DNA of 64,000 nucleotides from Virgisporangium aurantiacum. GTDB lineage: Bacteria > Actinomycetota > Actinomycetes > Mycobacteriales > Micromonosporaceae. The stretch covers positions 1 through 64,000 of the forward strand of contig NZ_BOPG01000083.1 of the NCBI RefSeq assembly GCF_016863635.1, read 5' to 3'. Below the pieces are notes generated by a model. The model searched no databases. It had not been told where the DNA came from and saw only the letters and a program-made list of their open reading frames with translations. The position numbers and the translations under genes are program-made. Numbering within the stretch: position 1 is the first letter of the stretch; each line of letters opens with the position of its first letter. This document shows positions 23,712-31,382 of the stretch, in pieces.

Positions 23712-24830
23712 TCAACCGGTTCTCGCGGTTCTCGCCAGCCGCAGGGTGAAGCGCGGCGGCGCGAGTGCGGCGGCCACGTGTGGCCGCGGATCGGTGACGG
23801 TGACGTCGAGCCGGTATCGGTCGCCGACGATTCCGACCAGCGACTCGACGATCCGCAGCGACGCGGCCGCGCCGGTGCACGCGTGCGGCCCCCAGCCGAA
23901 CGGGATGAACGCGTCGGTGCCGGTGCCGGTGGCCCACCGCTCGGGGCGGTACTCGTCCGGCGCGCTCCAGTGGTCGGGGTCGCGGTGGACGAGGTATCCG
24001 CAGACGCGCACGTCGTCGTCCGGCGTCACGGCGACCCCGCCGAGTTCGCCGGCATGCGCCGGACGCCGGGCGAACAACCACGCGACCGGCCACAGCCGCA
24101 GTGCCTCGCGGACCACCCGGGCCGGCTCGTCGAAGCCGTGCGTCGCCGCGAGGAACATCGCCCAGCCGAAGAGGAACCCGACCGAGCCGACCATCGCGAA
24201 CAGGCCGGAGAGGTACACCTCGGCGAGGTCGCGGTTCGGTGTGGTCGGGGGAGCGTGGTGGGCCAGCACGTCGAAGAGATCCTCGCTTGCCCCGGTTTCC
24301 CGGCGGGCGGCCAGCTCCGTGGCCAGGACCCGCATCACGCGGGCGCGGAACCGGGCGCGGGCCAGCATCGAGTACCGGTCGCGGGCGCCGGCCAGCACCG
24401 CCCGCTCCACGACCTCGCGGACGGTGTCGAGCAGCAGCGGCGACGGATCCGCGCCGACCAGCACGCGGCGGGTGTAGTCGAAGAGCAGACGGTTGCCCGC
24501 GTCCGGCCAGATGCTCGTGGGGACGAGGTGGCGGTCCACCAGTTCCGGCAACGTCCCGGCCGACGCCCGGTGGTGCCGGTGCAGCAGCTGCCGGACGGCC
24601 CGGCCGACCTCGATCTGCGCGGAGCGCGGCCCGAACGTTCCGCCGCGGATCCGGAAGAAGTCCGAGTGCTCGCGGAACCGGCCGCCGGCGTTGCCGAGCA
24701 CCGCCCGGGCGATCGCCGGGTCGGCGACGTACAGCTGACCGGATCGGCCCGGGAAGACCCCGCCGTGCCGGCCCCGCAGCTCCGCAAGTCTGGCCAGGTA
24801 GTCCGGCCCGGCAAGCCGCCGTGAGATCAT
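23712..24830 (-). CDS. Cytochrome P450 A, candidate RiPP cross-linking enzyme
   Basis: A 372-aa P450, shorter than most. The haem loop FGWGPHACTG (311-320, Cys318) fits the full consensus, and ExxR is in REALRLWPVAW. The I-helix region LSGLFAMVGSVGFLFGW lacks the usual acid-Thr pair, as in its partner. ATG 24830 is preferred because GGAAGG stands eight bases upstream; a GTG six bases earlier is also open. It is the first gene of a three-gene set, P450-peptide-P450, and its stop codon is 19 bases from the peptide's ATG. The 89 bases before it hold direct TTGCAG repeats but no clear promoter. Sequence similarity between the two P450s is low, so they probably make different bonds. Confidence 0.85.
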   Translation of the reverse strand: MISRRLAGPDYLARLAELRGRHGGVFPGRSGQLYVADPAIARAVLGNAGGRFREHSDFFRIRGGTFGPRSAQIEVGRAVRQLLHRHHRASAGTLPELVDRHLVPTSIWPDAGNRLLFDYTRRVLVGADPSPLLLDTVREVVERAVLAGARDRYSMLARARFRARVMRVLATELAARRETGASEDLFDVLAHHAPPTTPNRDLAEVYLSGLFAMVGSVGFLFGWAMFLAATHGFDEPARVVREALRLWPVAWLFARRPAHAGELGGVAVTPDDDVRVCGYLVHRDPDHWSAPDEYRPERWATGTGTDAFIPFGWGPHACTGAAASLRIVESLVGIVGDRYRLDVTVTDPRPHVAAALAPPRFTLRLARTARTG

Positions 24831-24919
24831 CGGCACCGCCTTCCGGTGAGTGGCCTACCGGAATACTGGCGACGGCGGTTGCAGTTCCGTTGCAGCGGTG
24901 CCGTTTCGGATTTCTGGCG

Positions 24920-25381
24920 TCATGTCCGGCTTTCGGCGAGACGCTTGACGTGGGCGGAACGCCGCTTCAGCAGCCGTCGTAGGTGCGGCGCGAGCAGCAT
25001 CCGGGTCACCAGGATCCCCAGTGGACCGAACGGCGCGGTGACCGTCATGCGGTCGGTCATCCGCGTCCGGCCGGGACCGAGGTCGTCGAAGACGTGTTCG
25101 TGGCGGAGAGCGCGGAAGGGGCCGCGGACCTGCTCGTCGACGAAGCGGCGCGGCGGTTCGTACGCGGTGATCCGGCTGGTCATGCGCCAGACGACCCCGA
25201 AGTGGCGGGCCCGGAACGTGACCTCGTCCCCGAGCGCGACCCGCCGTCGGCCGGTGCTCGTGGTGGCCGTCTCCCCGCTGGCCGCCAGCGAAGCGGCGTG
25301 GACGTCCATGTCCAGTTCCAGATCGAAGACCACGTCGACGGCGGCGTCGATCTCCGTCACGACCTCGATCAGCGTGGACAT
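24920..25381 (-). CDS. SRPBCC-family (polyketide cyclase/START-like) protein
   Basis: A 153-aa soluble protein. The typical SRPBCC opening (IEVVTEIDAAVDVVFDL), middle GDEVTFRARHFGVVW, RFVDEQVRGPFRALRHEHVF and end MTDRMTVTAPFGPLGIL fit the ligand-binding cavity family related to CoxG/SRPBCC proteins described as cell-division or cyclase-like. No catalytic claim can be made. Its ATG shares one base with the upstream gene's TGA (TGATG), so both are coupled. It stops 90 bases before the P450 A gene and on the same strand; a longer transcript running into the RiPP locus is possible. Confidence 0.8.
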   Translation of the reverse strand: MSTLIEVVTEIDAAVDVVFDLELDMDVHAASLAASGETATTSTGRRRVALGDEVTFRARHFGVVWRMTSRITAYEPPRRFVDEQVRGPFRALRHEHVFDDLGPGRTRMTDRMTVTAPFGPLGILVTRMLLAPHLRRLLKRRSAHVKRLAESRT

Positions 25382-26103
25382 CAGTCGTCGGCGCGCCGGG
25401 CCTGCTCCTCGACGTACCGGTCGAGTGCGCTCTGGATCGCCGGCACGTCGGCGAACCGGGACCTCGCCCCGGTCACGAACGCCTCGGTCTCGTCGTCGTC
25501 GTAGACGGCGCCGTGTACGTCGAGGTCCGGGGTCGACCAGGCGATGCCGTGGGCGCGCAGGAACGTGTCGACCGCGTACATGTCCCGGATCTGGTCGGCG
25601 ACCTCGGGCAGGGCGGGCTGGTAGATCGCCGTGGCGATCGGGGAGCCGCCGAACAGTTCCTTGAACCAGACGTCCGCCGTCCCCTGCTCGGGCGCGAACG
25701 CCCCGGCCACCGCGTCCCACACCAGTTTCGACATCATGCAGTAGACGATGGGACGACCGTGCAGCGACAGCGCCGGTTGCTCGTCGGAGGAGTCGCAGAA
25801 GTTCCGCTCGAAGTAGCCCAGCAGCGCCGCGATGTCGCGCGGGGGAACACCGAAGTCCCGCTTGTAGTGGCGGTCGAACACCAGCTGGCCGTCGCGCGCC
25901 CGGTCGAGGCAGTAGGCCATGACGAGCTCGGTGTTGCGGTCCTCGACGACCTCGTCGATGACGCCGTAGCCGTTGTATCCGCCCGCGATACCGAGAGTGA
26001 TCGGATGATGGCCGTCGCCGTCCCGGTCGAGGCCCACCATCACGGTGTCGGCCGTGAACAGGCTGATCCCGGTGACCGCGCACCGCGTGTCGTACAAACC
26101 CAT
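25381..26103 (-). CDS. Conserved protein of unknown function
   Basis: A 240-aa soluble acidic protein that I do not recognise. It starts MGLYDTRCAVTGISL and contains GGYNGYGVIDEVVED, YFERNFCD and a C-terminal helical region rich in charged residues. CxxT near the start and later single cysteines do not form a clear zinc site. The ATG at 26103 is placed by a TACGGT box six bases upstream (leaderless); the open frame before it overlaps the divergent promoter. It is coupled to the SRPBCC gene. It faces a methyltransferase gene across only 22 bases. Confidence 0.68.
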   Translation of the reverse strand: MGLYDTRCAVTGISLFTADTVMVGLDRDGDGHHPITLGIAGGYNGYGVIDEVVEDRNTELVMAYCLDRARDGQLVFDRHYKRDFGVPPRDIAALLGYFERNFCDSSDEQPALSLHGRPIVYCMMSKLVWDAVAGAFAPEQGTADVWFKELFGGSPIATAIYQPALPEVADQIRDMYAVDTFLRAHGIAWSTPDLDVHGAVYDDDETEAFVTGARSRFADVPAIQSALDRYVEEQARRADD

Positions 26104-26109
26104 GCGCGC

Positions 26110-26119
26110 ACCGTACTGT
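26110..26119. promoter_or_regulatory. Overlapping divergent -10 boxes for two leaderless genes
   Basis: The ten bases ACCGTACTGT read TACGGT toward the minus-strand ATG at 26103 and TACTGT toward the plus-strand GTG at 26126. Each box ends exactly six bases from its start codon and they share the TA at 26114-26115. RNA polymerase could hardly open both at once, so the two promoters should exclude each other. Confidence 0.6.
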
Positions 26120-26125
26120 GTGACC

Positions 26126-26923
26126 GTGGATGCGCCGAACATCGATCCGAAGCTCGATACCTCCGTGCCACACTCGGCCCGGATCTGGAACTACTGGTTG
26201 GGCGGCAAGGACAACTTCGCGGTCGACCGGGAAGCGGGCGACCAGTACCGCAAGGTCTTCCCCGGTGTCGTCGACGTGGCGCGGGCGTCGCGGCAGTTCC
26301 TCACCCGGAGCATCGAGTATCTCGCCGGCGAGGCGGGCATCCGCCAGTTCCTCGACGTCGGCACCGGTCTGCCGACCGCCGACAACACGCACCAGGTCGC
26401 CCAGCGCATCGCTCCCGAGGCGCGCGTCGTGTATGTCGACAACGATCCGCTGGTGCTGGCGCACGCCCGCGCGCTGTTGATCGGCACGCCGGAGGGCGTC
26501 ACCAAGTACATCGACGCCGACCTGCGCGAACCCGCCGCCATCTTCGCGACGGCCCGGACGATCCTCGACCTCGACCGGCCGGTCGCGTTGATCCTGAGCG
26601 GCGTGCTCGGGCACGTCGACGACACCGACCAGGCCCGGGCGATCGTCCGCGAACTGCTCGAACCGCTGCCGTCCGGCAGCTACCTGTCCCTGAACGACGG
26701 CACGAGCGTCATCAGCGCCGAGATCAGCGAGGCGCAGGACGAATACAACGAGACCGGCGCGGCGCCGTACAAGCTGCGGAGCCCGGACGAGATCGCGTCC
26801 TACTTCGACGGCCTCGAACTGGTCGAGCCGGGTGTGGTGCCGTGCCCGCGGTGGCGGCCGGACGACAACGTCGACACGCCGCTCGACATCGACGCGTTCG
26901 GGGGCGTCGGCCGCAAGCCCTGA
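26126..26923 (+). CDS. SAM-dependent methyltransferase, DUF574/SAV2177 family
   Basis: A 265-aa predicted methyltransferase. The family signature is clear: ARIWNYWLGGKDNFAVDREAG near the start, split by IRQFLDVGTGLPTADNTH (SAM-binding glycine loop) and VVYVDNDPLVLAHARALL (motif II acidic residue). These proteins are abundant in actinomycetes and their substrates are mostly unknown. GTG 26126 fits the leaderless -10 box; GTG 26120 is an alternative. A paralogue lies at 61249-62061. It is divergent from the unknown 240-aa gene and convergent with the anti-sigma-like gene, whose stop is 20 bases away. Confidence 0.85.
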   Translation: MDAPNIDPKLDTSVPHSARIWNYWLGGKDNFAVDREAGDQYRKVFPGVVDVARASRQFLTRSIEYLAGEAGIRQFLDVGTGLPTADNTHQVAQRIAPEARVVYVDNDPLVLAHARALLIGTPEGVTKYIDADLREPAAIFATARTILDLDRPVALILSGVLGHVDDTDQARAIVRELLEPLPSGSYLSLNDGTSVISAEISEAQDEYNETGAAPYKLRSPDEIASYFDGLELVEPGVVPCPRWRPDDNVDTPLDIDAFGGVGRKP

Positions 26924-26943
26924 CGCGCGGCGCGGCGCCGGGG

Positions 26944-27915
26944 TCAGGCAATCTGCCCGGGACGGTCCACGATCGCGATCTTGAGCTGGGCGGACTCGCT
27001 GGCGACCTGGCCCTTGCGGAGGAACTGGGAGTCTTCGAGGCCGACGACCCGTTGGCCGAGGTACTGATAGGTCGACGGATCGAAGATGATCTCGCTCCGC
27101 GCGTACTCCGACGTGATACCGACCGACACCCCGGTGCGACCGGCGGCGTCGACGACGTCCCGCACCACCGACAGGCCCGTGGTCCGCGACAGCACGGTGA
27201 AGATGGCCGCCCGCGTCGCCGGCGGCACGTACGCCTCGCCCAGCAGGGCGGAGGCGATCGCCCAGGCGTAGCGGTCGGCGACCTTCTCCTTGGCGACGGC
27301 GCCCTTGTTCCGCGCGGCGATCTGCTGGTCGAACCACGCCTGCAGGGCCGCCACGTCGGAGGGCAGGTTGTCGTGGAAGTTGCGGATCGGTGTGCAGCCC
27401 TTCCCGTCGCCGCAGCCGTCGAGGGTGATCCGCTCCTCGCCGCGGCCCGGTACGACCTTTCCGATGAGCAGGCCGTCGCGGGTTCCGTCGACCGAGAGCC
27501 AGATCTTCCGCGTGGACCGGACGAACGTGGTGTTCGCGGGGGTGACCATTCCCTCGGGTCCGCCGACGGCCGACTCGACGTAGACGAACTGGTCGTTGCG
27601 GGCCGCCAGCGGTTGCTCCTGCGCGACCCGGGTGGCGGCACCGCGCAGAACGAGGTCCGGCGTCAGCGGGTCCTCGATCCGGTCCTGCGTCCGGGGCGGC
27701 GGCCCGGCGGCGGGGCGGTCCGGCCCGCCGCCCCACACGCCGACGCCCGCCACCAGCGCCAGGGCGGCGGTGGCGGCGGCCGGCAGGAGCAGCCAGCGAC
27801 GGCGGACCCGGCGGGGTCGTGGGTGGAACATGGCGGCGCGGGCGCGGGCCAGCGCGGCGGGGTCCGCGGGGGTCAGGTCGGCACGCAGGCCGCGCAGTTC
27901 ATCGAGGTCGTTCAT
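26944..27915 (-). CDS. CU044_5270-family membrane protein, likely anti-sigma partner
   Basis: A 323-aa protein. The N-terminal ~40 residues are cytosolic and helical (MNDLDELRGLRADL), then Arg-rich RPRRVRRR and one membrane helix (LLLPAAATAALALVAGVGVW), leaving the rest outside the cell. The outer part, with DGCGDGKGCTP, LPSDVAALQAWFD and FDPSTYQYLGQRVV, matches the CU044_5270 type that regularly follows an ECF sigma gene. It starts two bases after the sigma factor's stop; ATG 27915 has GGAG six bases upstream, whereas the earlier ATG 27927 has none. A role in holding the sigma factor until a surface signal arrives is inferred. Confidence 0.8.
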   Translation of the reverse strand: MNDLDELRGLRADLTPADPAALARARAAMFHPRPRRVRRRWLLLPAAATAALALVAGVGVWGGGPDRPAAGPPPRTQDRIEDPLTPDLVLRGAATRVAQEQPLAARNDQFVYVESAVGGPEGMVTPANTTFVRSTRKIWLSVDGTRDGLLIGKVVPGRGEERITLDGCGDGKGCTPIRNFHDNLPSDVAALQAWFDQQIAARNKGAVAKEKVADRYAWAIASALLGEAYVPPATRAAIFTVLSRTTGLSVVRDVVDAAGRTGVSVGITSEYARSEIIFDPSTYQYLGQRVVGLEDSQFLRKGQVASESAQLKIAIVDRPGQIA

Positions 27916-27917
27916 GG

Positions 27918-28511
27918 TCAGCTCCATTTCTGGTCAAGGTCGCCGAGGGCGTTTCGAAGGCGCTTGCGGGCGCTGTTCAGCCGCGACCGCACCGTTCCGA
28001 CCGGGATGCCGAGCGCGGTCGCGATCTCCGCGTAGGAGAGGTCCTGCCACGCCAGCAGCAACAGCGCGTCGCGCTCGCCCACCGGCATCCGGGCGAGCAC
28101 CGCGGCGAGCCGCCGGTGGGCCGCCGACGCCGCCGCCCGCGCCACCACCCGGTCGCCGTCGGGGTCGTCGACGGGGTCCCGCCCGGTGCGTTGGAGCGCG
28201 CGGTACAGGCGCACCTCGTGCCGCCGCCACCGGTGCATCAGGTTCGTGGCGATGCCGTACAGCCAGGGCAGCGCGTCCACCTGCGTCAGGTCGAACCGGC
28301 CGCGGCGGTCGAACGCGACCAGGAACGTCTCGGCGGTCACGTCGTCGGCGGCCGTGTGGCCGAGCCGCCGGGCGGTGTAGCCGTGGATGGTCGCGGCATG
28401 ACGGTCGAAGATGCCCGCGAACGCGTCCGGCTCGGTCAGTGATCGTCGGATGAGTTCGTTGTCCGCCTGCGGGACGACGGGTTCGCGTTCCAGCGCCATA
28501 GGTACCGCCAC
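27918..28511 (-). CDS. ECF-family RNA polymerase sigma factor
   Basis: A 197-aa sigma-70 factor with regions 2 and 4 only. Region 2 includes EPDAFAGIFDRHAATIHGYTARRLG and DDVTAETFLVAFDRR (-10 binding); region 4 includes LPVGER-like MPVGERDALLLLAWQDLSYAEIA and ALGIPVGTVRSRLNSARKRLR (-35 binding helix-turn-helix). The GTG at 28511 has GGGGTGA six bases upstream. It is co-transcribed with the membrane partner downstream. Divergent from a Sel1-like repeat gene, which might belong to its regulon. No own-type -35/-10 could be recognised. Confidence 0.88.
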   Translation of the reverse strand: MAVPMALEREPVVPQADNELIRRSLTEPDAFAGIFDRHAATIHGYTARRLGHTAADDVTAETFLVAFDRRGRFDLTQVDALPWLYGIATNLMHRWRRHEVRLYRALQRTGRDPVDDPDGDRVVARAAASAAHRRLAAVLARMPVGERDALLLLAWQDLSYAEIATALGIPVGTVRSRLNSARKRLRNALGDLDQKWS

Positions 28512-28597
28512 GGGCGGTCACCCCTTTCTCGGTCGCGTCCATGAACGTTCGTCCGTCATTGCCCGCAGGCCGGCGTCCGGTTCGAAATCCGTCGTTG

Positions 28598-28603
28598 TAC
28601 TGT
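28598..28603 (+). promoter_or_regulatory. -10 box TACTGT of a leaderless gene
   Basis: TACTGT is followed by six bases (CCGTCG) and the ATG at 28610, with no ribosome site. This decides that start over the longer frame beginning at 28541. Confidence 0.6.
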
Positions 28604-28609
28604 CCGTCG

Positions 28610-29506
28610 ATGTCCACGATTGACCCCGATGCCGGCGAGGTGGTCGAGGCCGAGCGCCGGTTGCGGTCGGCCGCCGACGACGGTGACGCGCGAGCAGCCG
28701 GCAAGCTGGGCGAACTGCTCGAGGAACGGGGTAACCTCGCCGCGGCCGAACGGCGGTACCGGCAGGCGGCCGAGGCCGGCGACCGCACCGGCATCTTCCA
28801 CCTCCTGCTCCTGCTCAACCGGCACGGTGACGTCGGCGACGCCGTCGAGCTGCTGCGGCGGGGGGTCGACGCGGGTCACACCGCCGCGATGGTCGCCCTG
28901 ACCTTCACCGGTGTGCTCGAACCGGCCGAGGCCGAAGAGCTGCTGCGGCGGGCCGCCGAGGCCGGGGAGGTCACGGCTCCGCGTCCCCTCGCGAAGATGT
29001 ACGCCGACTCCGGCGACCTGGCCACCGCCGAGTGGTGGTACCGGCGGGCGATCGACGCCGGTGACATGACGGCGTTCCGGGAGTTGTCCGCCGCGCTGTT
29101 CGGGGTGGGCCGGTCCGGGGACGCCGCGGCGGTCAGTCGCGAGGGTGCCGAGGCCGGCGACGCCTTCTCCATCTACTCGGTGGCGATGGACCTGCTCCGG
29201 TCCGGCGACTACGTGGAGGCCGAGGGCTGGTTCCGGCGCGCGATCGACGCCGGTGTGGTCGAGGCCATGTCGCCGTTCGCGTACATGTTCGAGAAGCAGG
29301 GCGACGACGCCGCGGCCGAGGAGTGGTACCGGCGCTCGCTCGAGTCCGGCCACCGGCATTCGGCGCGGGCGCTGGCCGCGCTGCTGGCCAAGCGTGGTGC
29401 CACCGCCGAGGCGGTCGAGGTGCTCCGGGCCGCCGTCGAGGGCAGCCCGGCCTGGCTGGTGAACCAGCTCGAAGACGACCTGGAACGCCTCACCGGCACG
29501 GTTTAG
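28610..29506 (+). CDS. Tetratricopeptide/Sel1-like repeat protein
   Basis: A 298-aa soluble all-helical protein made of about seven repeats of roughly 36 residues, each with a core like AEWWYRRAIDAGD, AEGWFRRAIDAGV or AEEWYRRSLESGH. Such Sel1/TPR-like solenoids mediate protein contacts. No enzyme domain or signal peptide is present. It stands alone, next to a divergent sigma factor and six bases before an APH-like kinase gene with which it may be co-transcribed. Confidence 0.82.
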   Translation: MSTIDPDAGEVVEAERRLRSAADDGDARAAGKLGELLEERGNLAAAERRYRQAAEAGDRTGIFHLLLLLNRHGDVGDAVELLRRGVDAGHTAAMVALTFTGVLEPAEAEELLRRAAEAGEVTAPRPLAKMYADSGDLATAEWWYRRAIDAGDMTAFRELSAALFGVGRSGDAAAVSREGAEAGDAFSIYSVAMDLLRSGDYVEAEGWFRRAIDAGVVEAMSPFAYMFEKQGDDAAAEEWYRRSLESGHRHSARALAALLAKRGATAEAVEVLRAAVEGSPAWLVNQLEDDLERLTGTV

Positions 29507-29512
29507 TGGGGT

Positions 29513-30406
29513 GTGCTACTGCGGACGGTGGGAGGGCACAAGCAGGTGGAGGCAGCGAGGGCGCGACGTGCGGTGGATGCCGCGATATCGACGGTCTCAT
29601 CGCTCGGCTTGACGGTCGACGACGCGGTCGTTCTCAGCGACTCCAACCGGCTCGTCGTCCGCCTGACGCCGTGCGACATCGTCGCTCGAGTCACGCCCTT
29701 GACACATTTCGCGAGCGCGGAGCTGGAAGTCGACCTCGTGACACGGCTCGCGCAGACGGACAGTCCGGTTGCGGCGCTCGAGGCCCGGGTCGGGCCACGC
29801 GTCTTCGTGCGTGACGGCTTCAAAATCACCATGTGGACCTACTTCGAGCCGGTGCAGTCTCGAGGGCTTCCACCGGCCGACTACGCGCAGGCGCTCAAGC
29901 GTCTTCATGCCGGCCTGCGGCAACTCGATTTCACGACACCGCACGTCATGGATCGCATCGCCGCAACCCAACGAGACGTTGCGAACCGTGACGTCACTCC
30001 CGAACTCGCCGATGCGGACCGGGCGTTGCTCGCCGACACGTTGCGCGATCTGGGCCGGTCGATCGTCGACCGGCGCGCTCCCGAGCAACTACTGCACGGC
30101 GAGCCGCACCCGTGGAACGTCCTCGACACGAGGAACGGGCCGCTGTTCATCGACTTTGAAAACACCGCCGAAGGGCCTGTCGAGTACGACATCGCATGGG
30201 TGCCCCAACAGGTTGTAGAGCGCTATCCGAACGCTGACGAAGACTTGGTGGGCCTCTGCCGGGGCGTCGTCCTGGCGATCATCGCAACCCACCGCTGGAG
30301 CCGCGGCGACCAACATCCCAGCGGCGGGAGGAGATCAGGACTGGCGTTCCTCAACGCTCTGCGAGACGGTCCGCCGTGGCCGGCGCTCGACGAGGTCACC
30401 TGGTAG
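29513..30406 (+). CDS. Aminoglycoside phosphotransferase (APH)-family protein
   Basis: A 297-aa protein-kinase-fold phosphotransferase. The catalytic loop is LLHGEPHPWN (usual HGDxHxxN, with Glu in place of Asp) and the metal-binding DFG-like segment is FIDFENTAEGP. Members phosphorylate antibiotics or small metabolites; resistance cannot be claimed. The Asp-to-Glu change at the catalytic position is odd and could lower activity. The start is uncertain: GTG codons at 29513, 29528 and 29546 are in frame, and GGGAGGG precedes the last. Confidence 0.75.
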   Translation: MLLRTVGGHKQVEAARARRAVDAAISTVSSLGLTVDDAVVLSDSNRLVVRLTPCDIVARVTPLTHFASAELEVDLVTRLAQTDSPVAALEARVGPRVFVRDGFKITMWTYFEPVQSRGLPPADYAQALKRLHAGLRQLDFTTPHVMDRIAATQRDVANRDVTPELADADRALLADTLRDLGRSIVDRRAPEQLLHGEPHPWNVLDTRNGPLFIDFENTAEGPVEYDIAWVPQQVVERYPNADEDLVGLCRGVVLAIIATHRWSRGDQHPSGGRRSGLAFLNALRDGPPWPALDEVTW

Positions 30407-30468
30407 CGCCGTTCGAGATCGACATGGACGTAGCGATCGACATGCCGTCGACGGCCGCCGGCGGTCGT

Positions 30469-30474
30469 TAGGCT
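30469..30474 (+). promoter_or_regulatory. -10 box TAGGCT of a leaderless gene
   Basis: TAGGCT is followed by GCGGAC and the GTG at 30481; spacing and sequence match the other leaderless promoters in this window. Confidence 0.6.
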
Positions 30475-30480
30475 GCGGAC

Positions 30481-30807
30481 GTGGTTCGGGATGAGTTGCT
30501 GCGGCTGCGGGCGGGCGCGGAGGCCGAGGCGGCCACGTTGGCCCGGGATCTGGAGGCGCTGTTCGCGGCGTCGCGCGATTCGAATGCCGACGACGAGCAC
30601 GATCCGGAGGGTGCCACGATCGGGTTCGAGCGTGCCCAGTTGACCGCGTTGCTGGCCGCCGCCCGGGAGCGGATCGTCGAGGTCGACGACGCGTTGGGGC
30701 GGGTGGATGCCGCGACCTACGGTGTCTGCGAGGGATGTGGGGAGCCGATCGCGGCGGAAAGGCTCGCCGTGCGGCCGTTCGCCCGCCGTTGCATCGCGTG
30801 TGCGTAG
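30481..30807 (+). CDS. TraR/DksA-family zinc-finger protein
   Basis: A 108-aa protein with an N-terminal coiled-coil hairpin (LLRLRAGAEAEAATLARDLEAL to ARERIVEVDDALGRV, read in pieces) and a C-terminal four-cysteine zinc finger, CEGCGEPI to RRCIACA. DksA-type proteins enter the RNA polymerase secondary channel. The coiled-coil tip lacks the DxxDxA pattern in an obvious form, though EVDDALGRVDAATYGVCE is the family's characteristic run into the finger. The leaderless promoter fixes the GTG start. Confidence 0.85.
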   Translation: MVRDELLRLRAGAEAEAATLARDLEALFAASRDSNADDEHDPEGATIGFERAQLTALLAAARERIVEVDDALGRVDAATYGVCEGCGEPIAAERLAVRPFARRCIACA

Positions 30808-30872
30808 GGCGCGTCACCGTCGGTCGATGATGCGGCTCGCGTCGCTTGTCCGCGTCCGGCACACTGCGCGGT

Positions 30873-31298
30873 GTGACGGGTTCACTCGGGCGCGGGCGGC
30901 GGACGTACCGCCTGACGATCGGCGTCACCCTCACGGTCCTGGTGATTCTCGCCCTTTCGTGTCTGGCGTGGATGGTGGGCGGCGACGACGACCCGGACCC
31001 ACCGGTCGCCGCTGAGCCGACCGTTTCACCGTCGCCGGCTCCGGCCGCACCGGAGCTGTCCTGGTCGCCGGTGGGGCCGCGGGTGGTCGTGCCGGACGTG
31101 GTCGGCAGGAACGCGGCGGTCGCGGCGCAACAGTTGGGGGCGCTCGGCTTCACCAACGTGCTCTGCACGACGCCGGACGACGACGACGGGTTCCGGCCGA
31201 CCGCGGAGTGGACGGTGACCGGGCAGCTCGAGGCGGCCGGCACGACGATGACCGCCGGCAACGGGCCGTTCTATCTGCGCTGCGCACCGGCGCGCTGA
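30873..31298 (+). CDS. Membrane-anchored single PASTA-domain protein
   Basis: A 141-aa protein: a short basic cytosolic N-terminus, one membrane helix (IGVTLTVLVILALSCLAWMV), a Pro/Asp-rich linker and an extracytoplasmic PASTA-like domain (VVVPDVVGRNAAVAAQQL, GFTNV, ending GPFYLRC). PASTA domains bind cell-wall fragments or beta-lactams in kinases and penicillin-binding proteins; a lone anchored domain may sense wall state. GTG 30873 is preferred to the TTG at 30846 and lies seven bases past CACACT, perhaps a weak leaderless promoter. Confidence 0.75.
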   Translation: MTGSLGRGRRTYRLTIGVTLTVLVILALSCLAWMVGGDDDPDPPVAAEPTVSPSPAPAAPELSWSPVGPRVVVPDVVGRNAAVAAQQLGALGFTNVLCTTPDDDDGFRPTAEWTVTGQLEAAGTTMTAGNGPFYLRCAPAR

Positions 31299-31307
31299 GG
31301 ACGAGGA

Positions 31308-31334
31308 TGTAGACATCGGCGGGGGCGCTCCGAC
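31308..31334 (+). promoter_or_regulatory. Candidate ECF42-type promoter of the DGPF/sigma operon
   Basis: TGTAGA (31308-31313), a 17-base spacer and CGAC (31331-31334). From memory ECF42 factors recognise TGTCGA and CGA/TC boxes in front of DGPF genes and of themselves; this matches with one -35 mismatch. It lies 49 bases before the DGPF gene, so the operon is probably autoregulated. Confidence 0.45.
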
Positions 31335-31382
31335 GTACCACGTGAGCGACGGAACGACCGTCGAGCGCGACAGGAGAAGCCG

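Noticed and set aside
22314..24830. Simple assignment of the RiPP locus to tryptorubin or biarylitide
   Set aside because: Only YIWY is shared with tryptorubin, the core continues further, and there are two P450s; biarylitide precursors are pentapeptides. A precise class cannot be claimed.
24831..24919. A defined promoter from the TTGCAG direct repeats before P450 A
   Set aside because: No -10 box at proper distance could be identified; the operon may be read from the upstream SRPBCC promoter.
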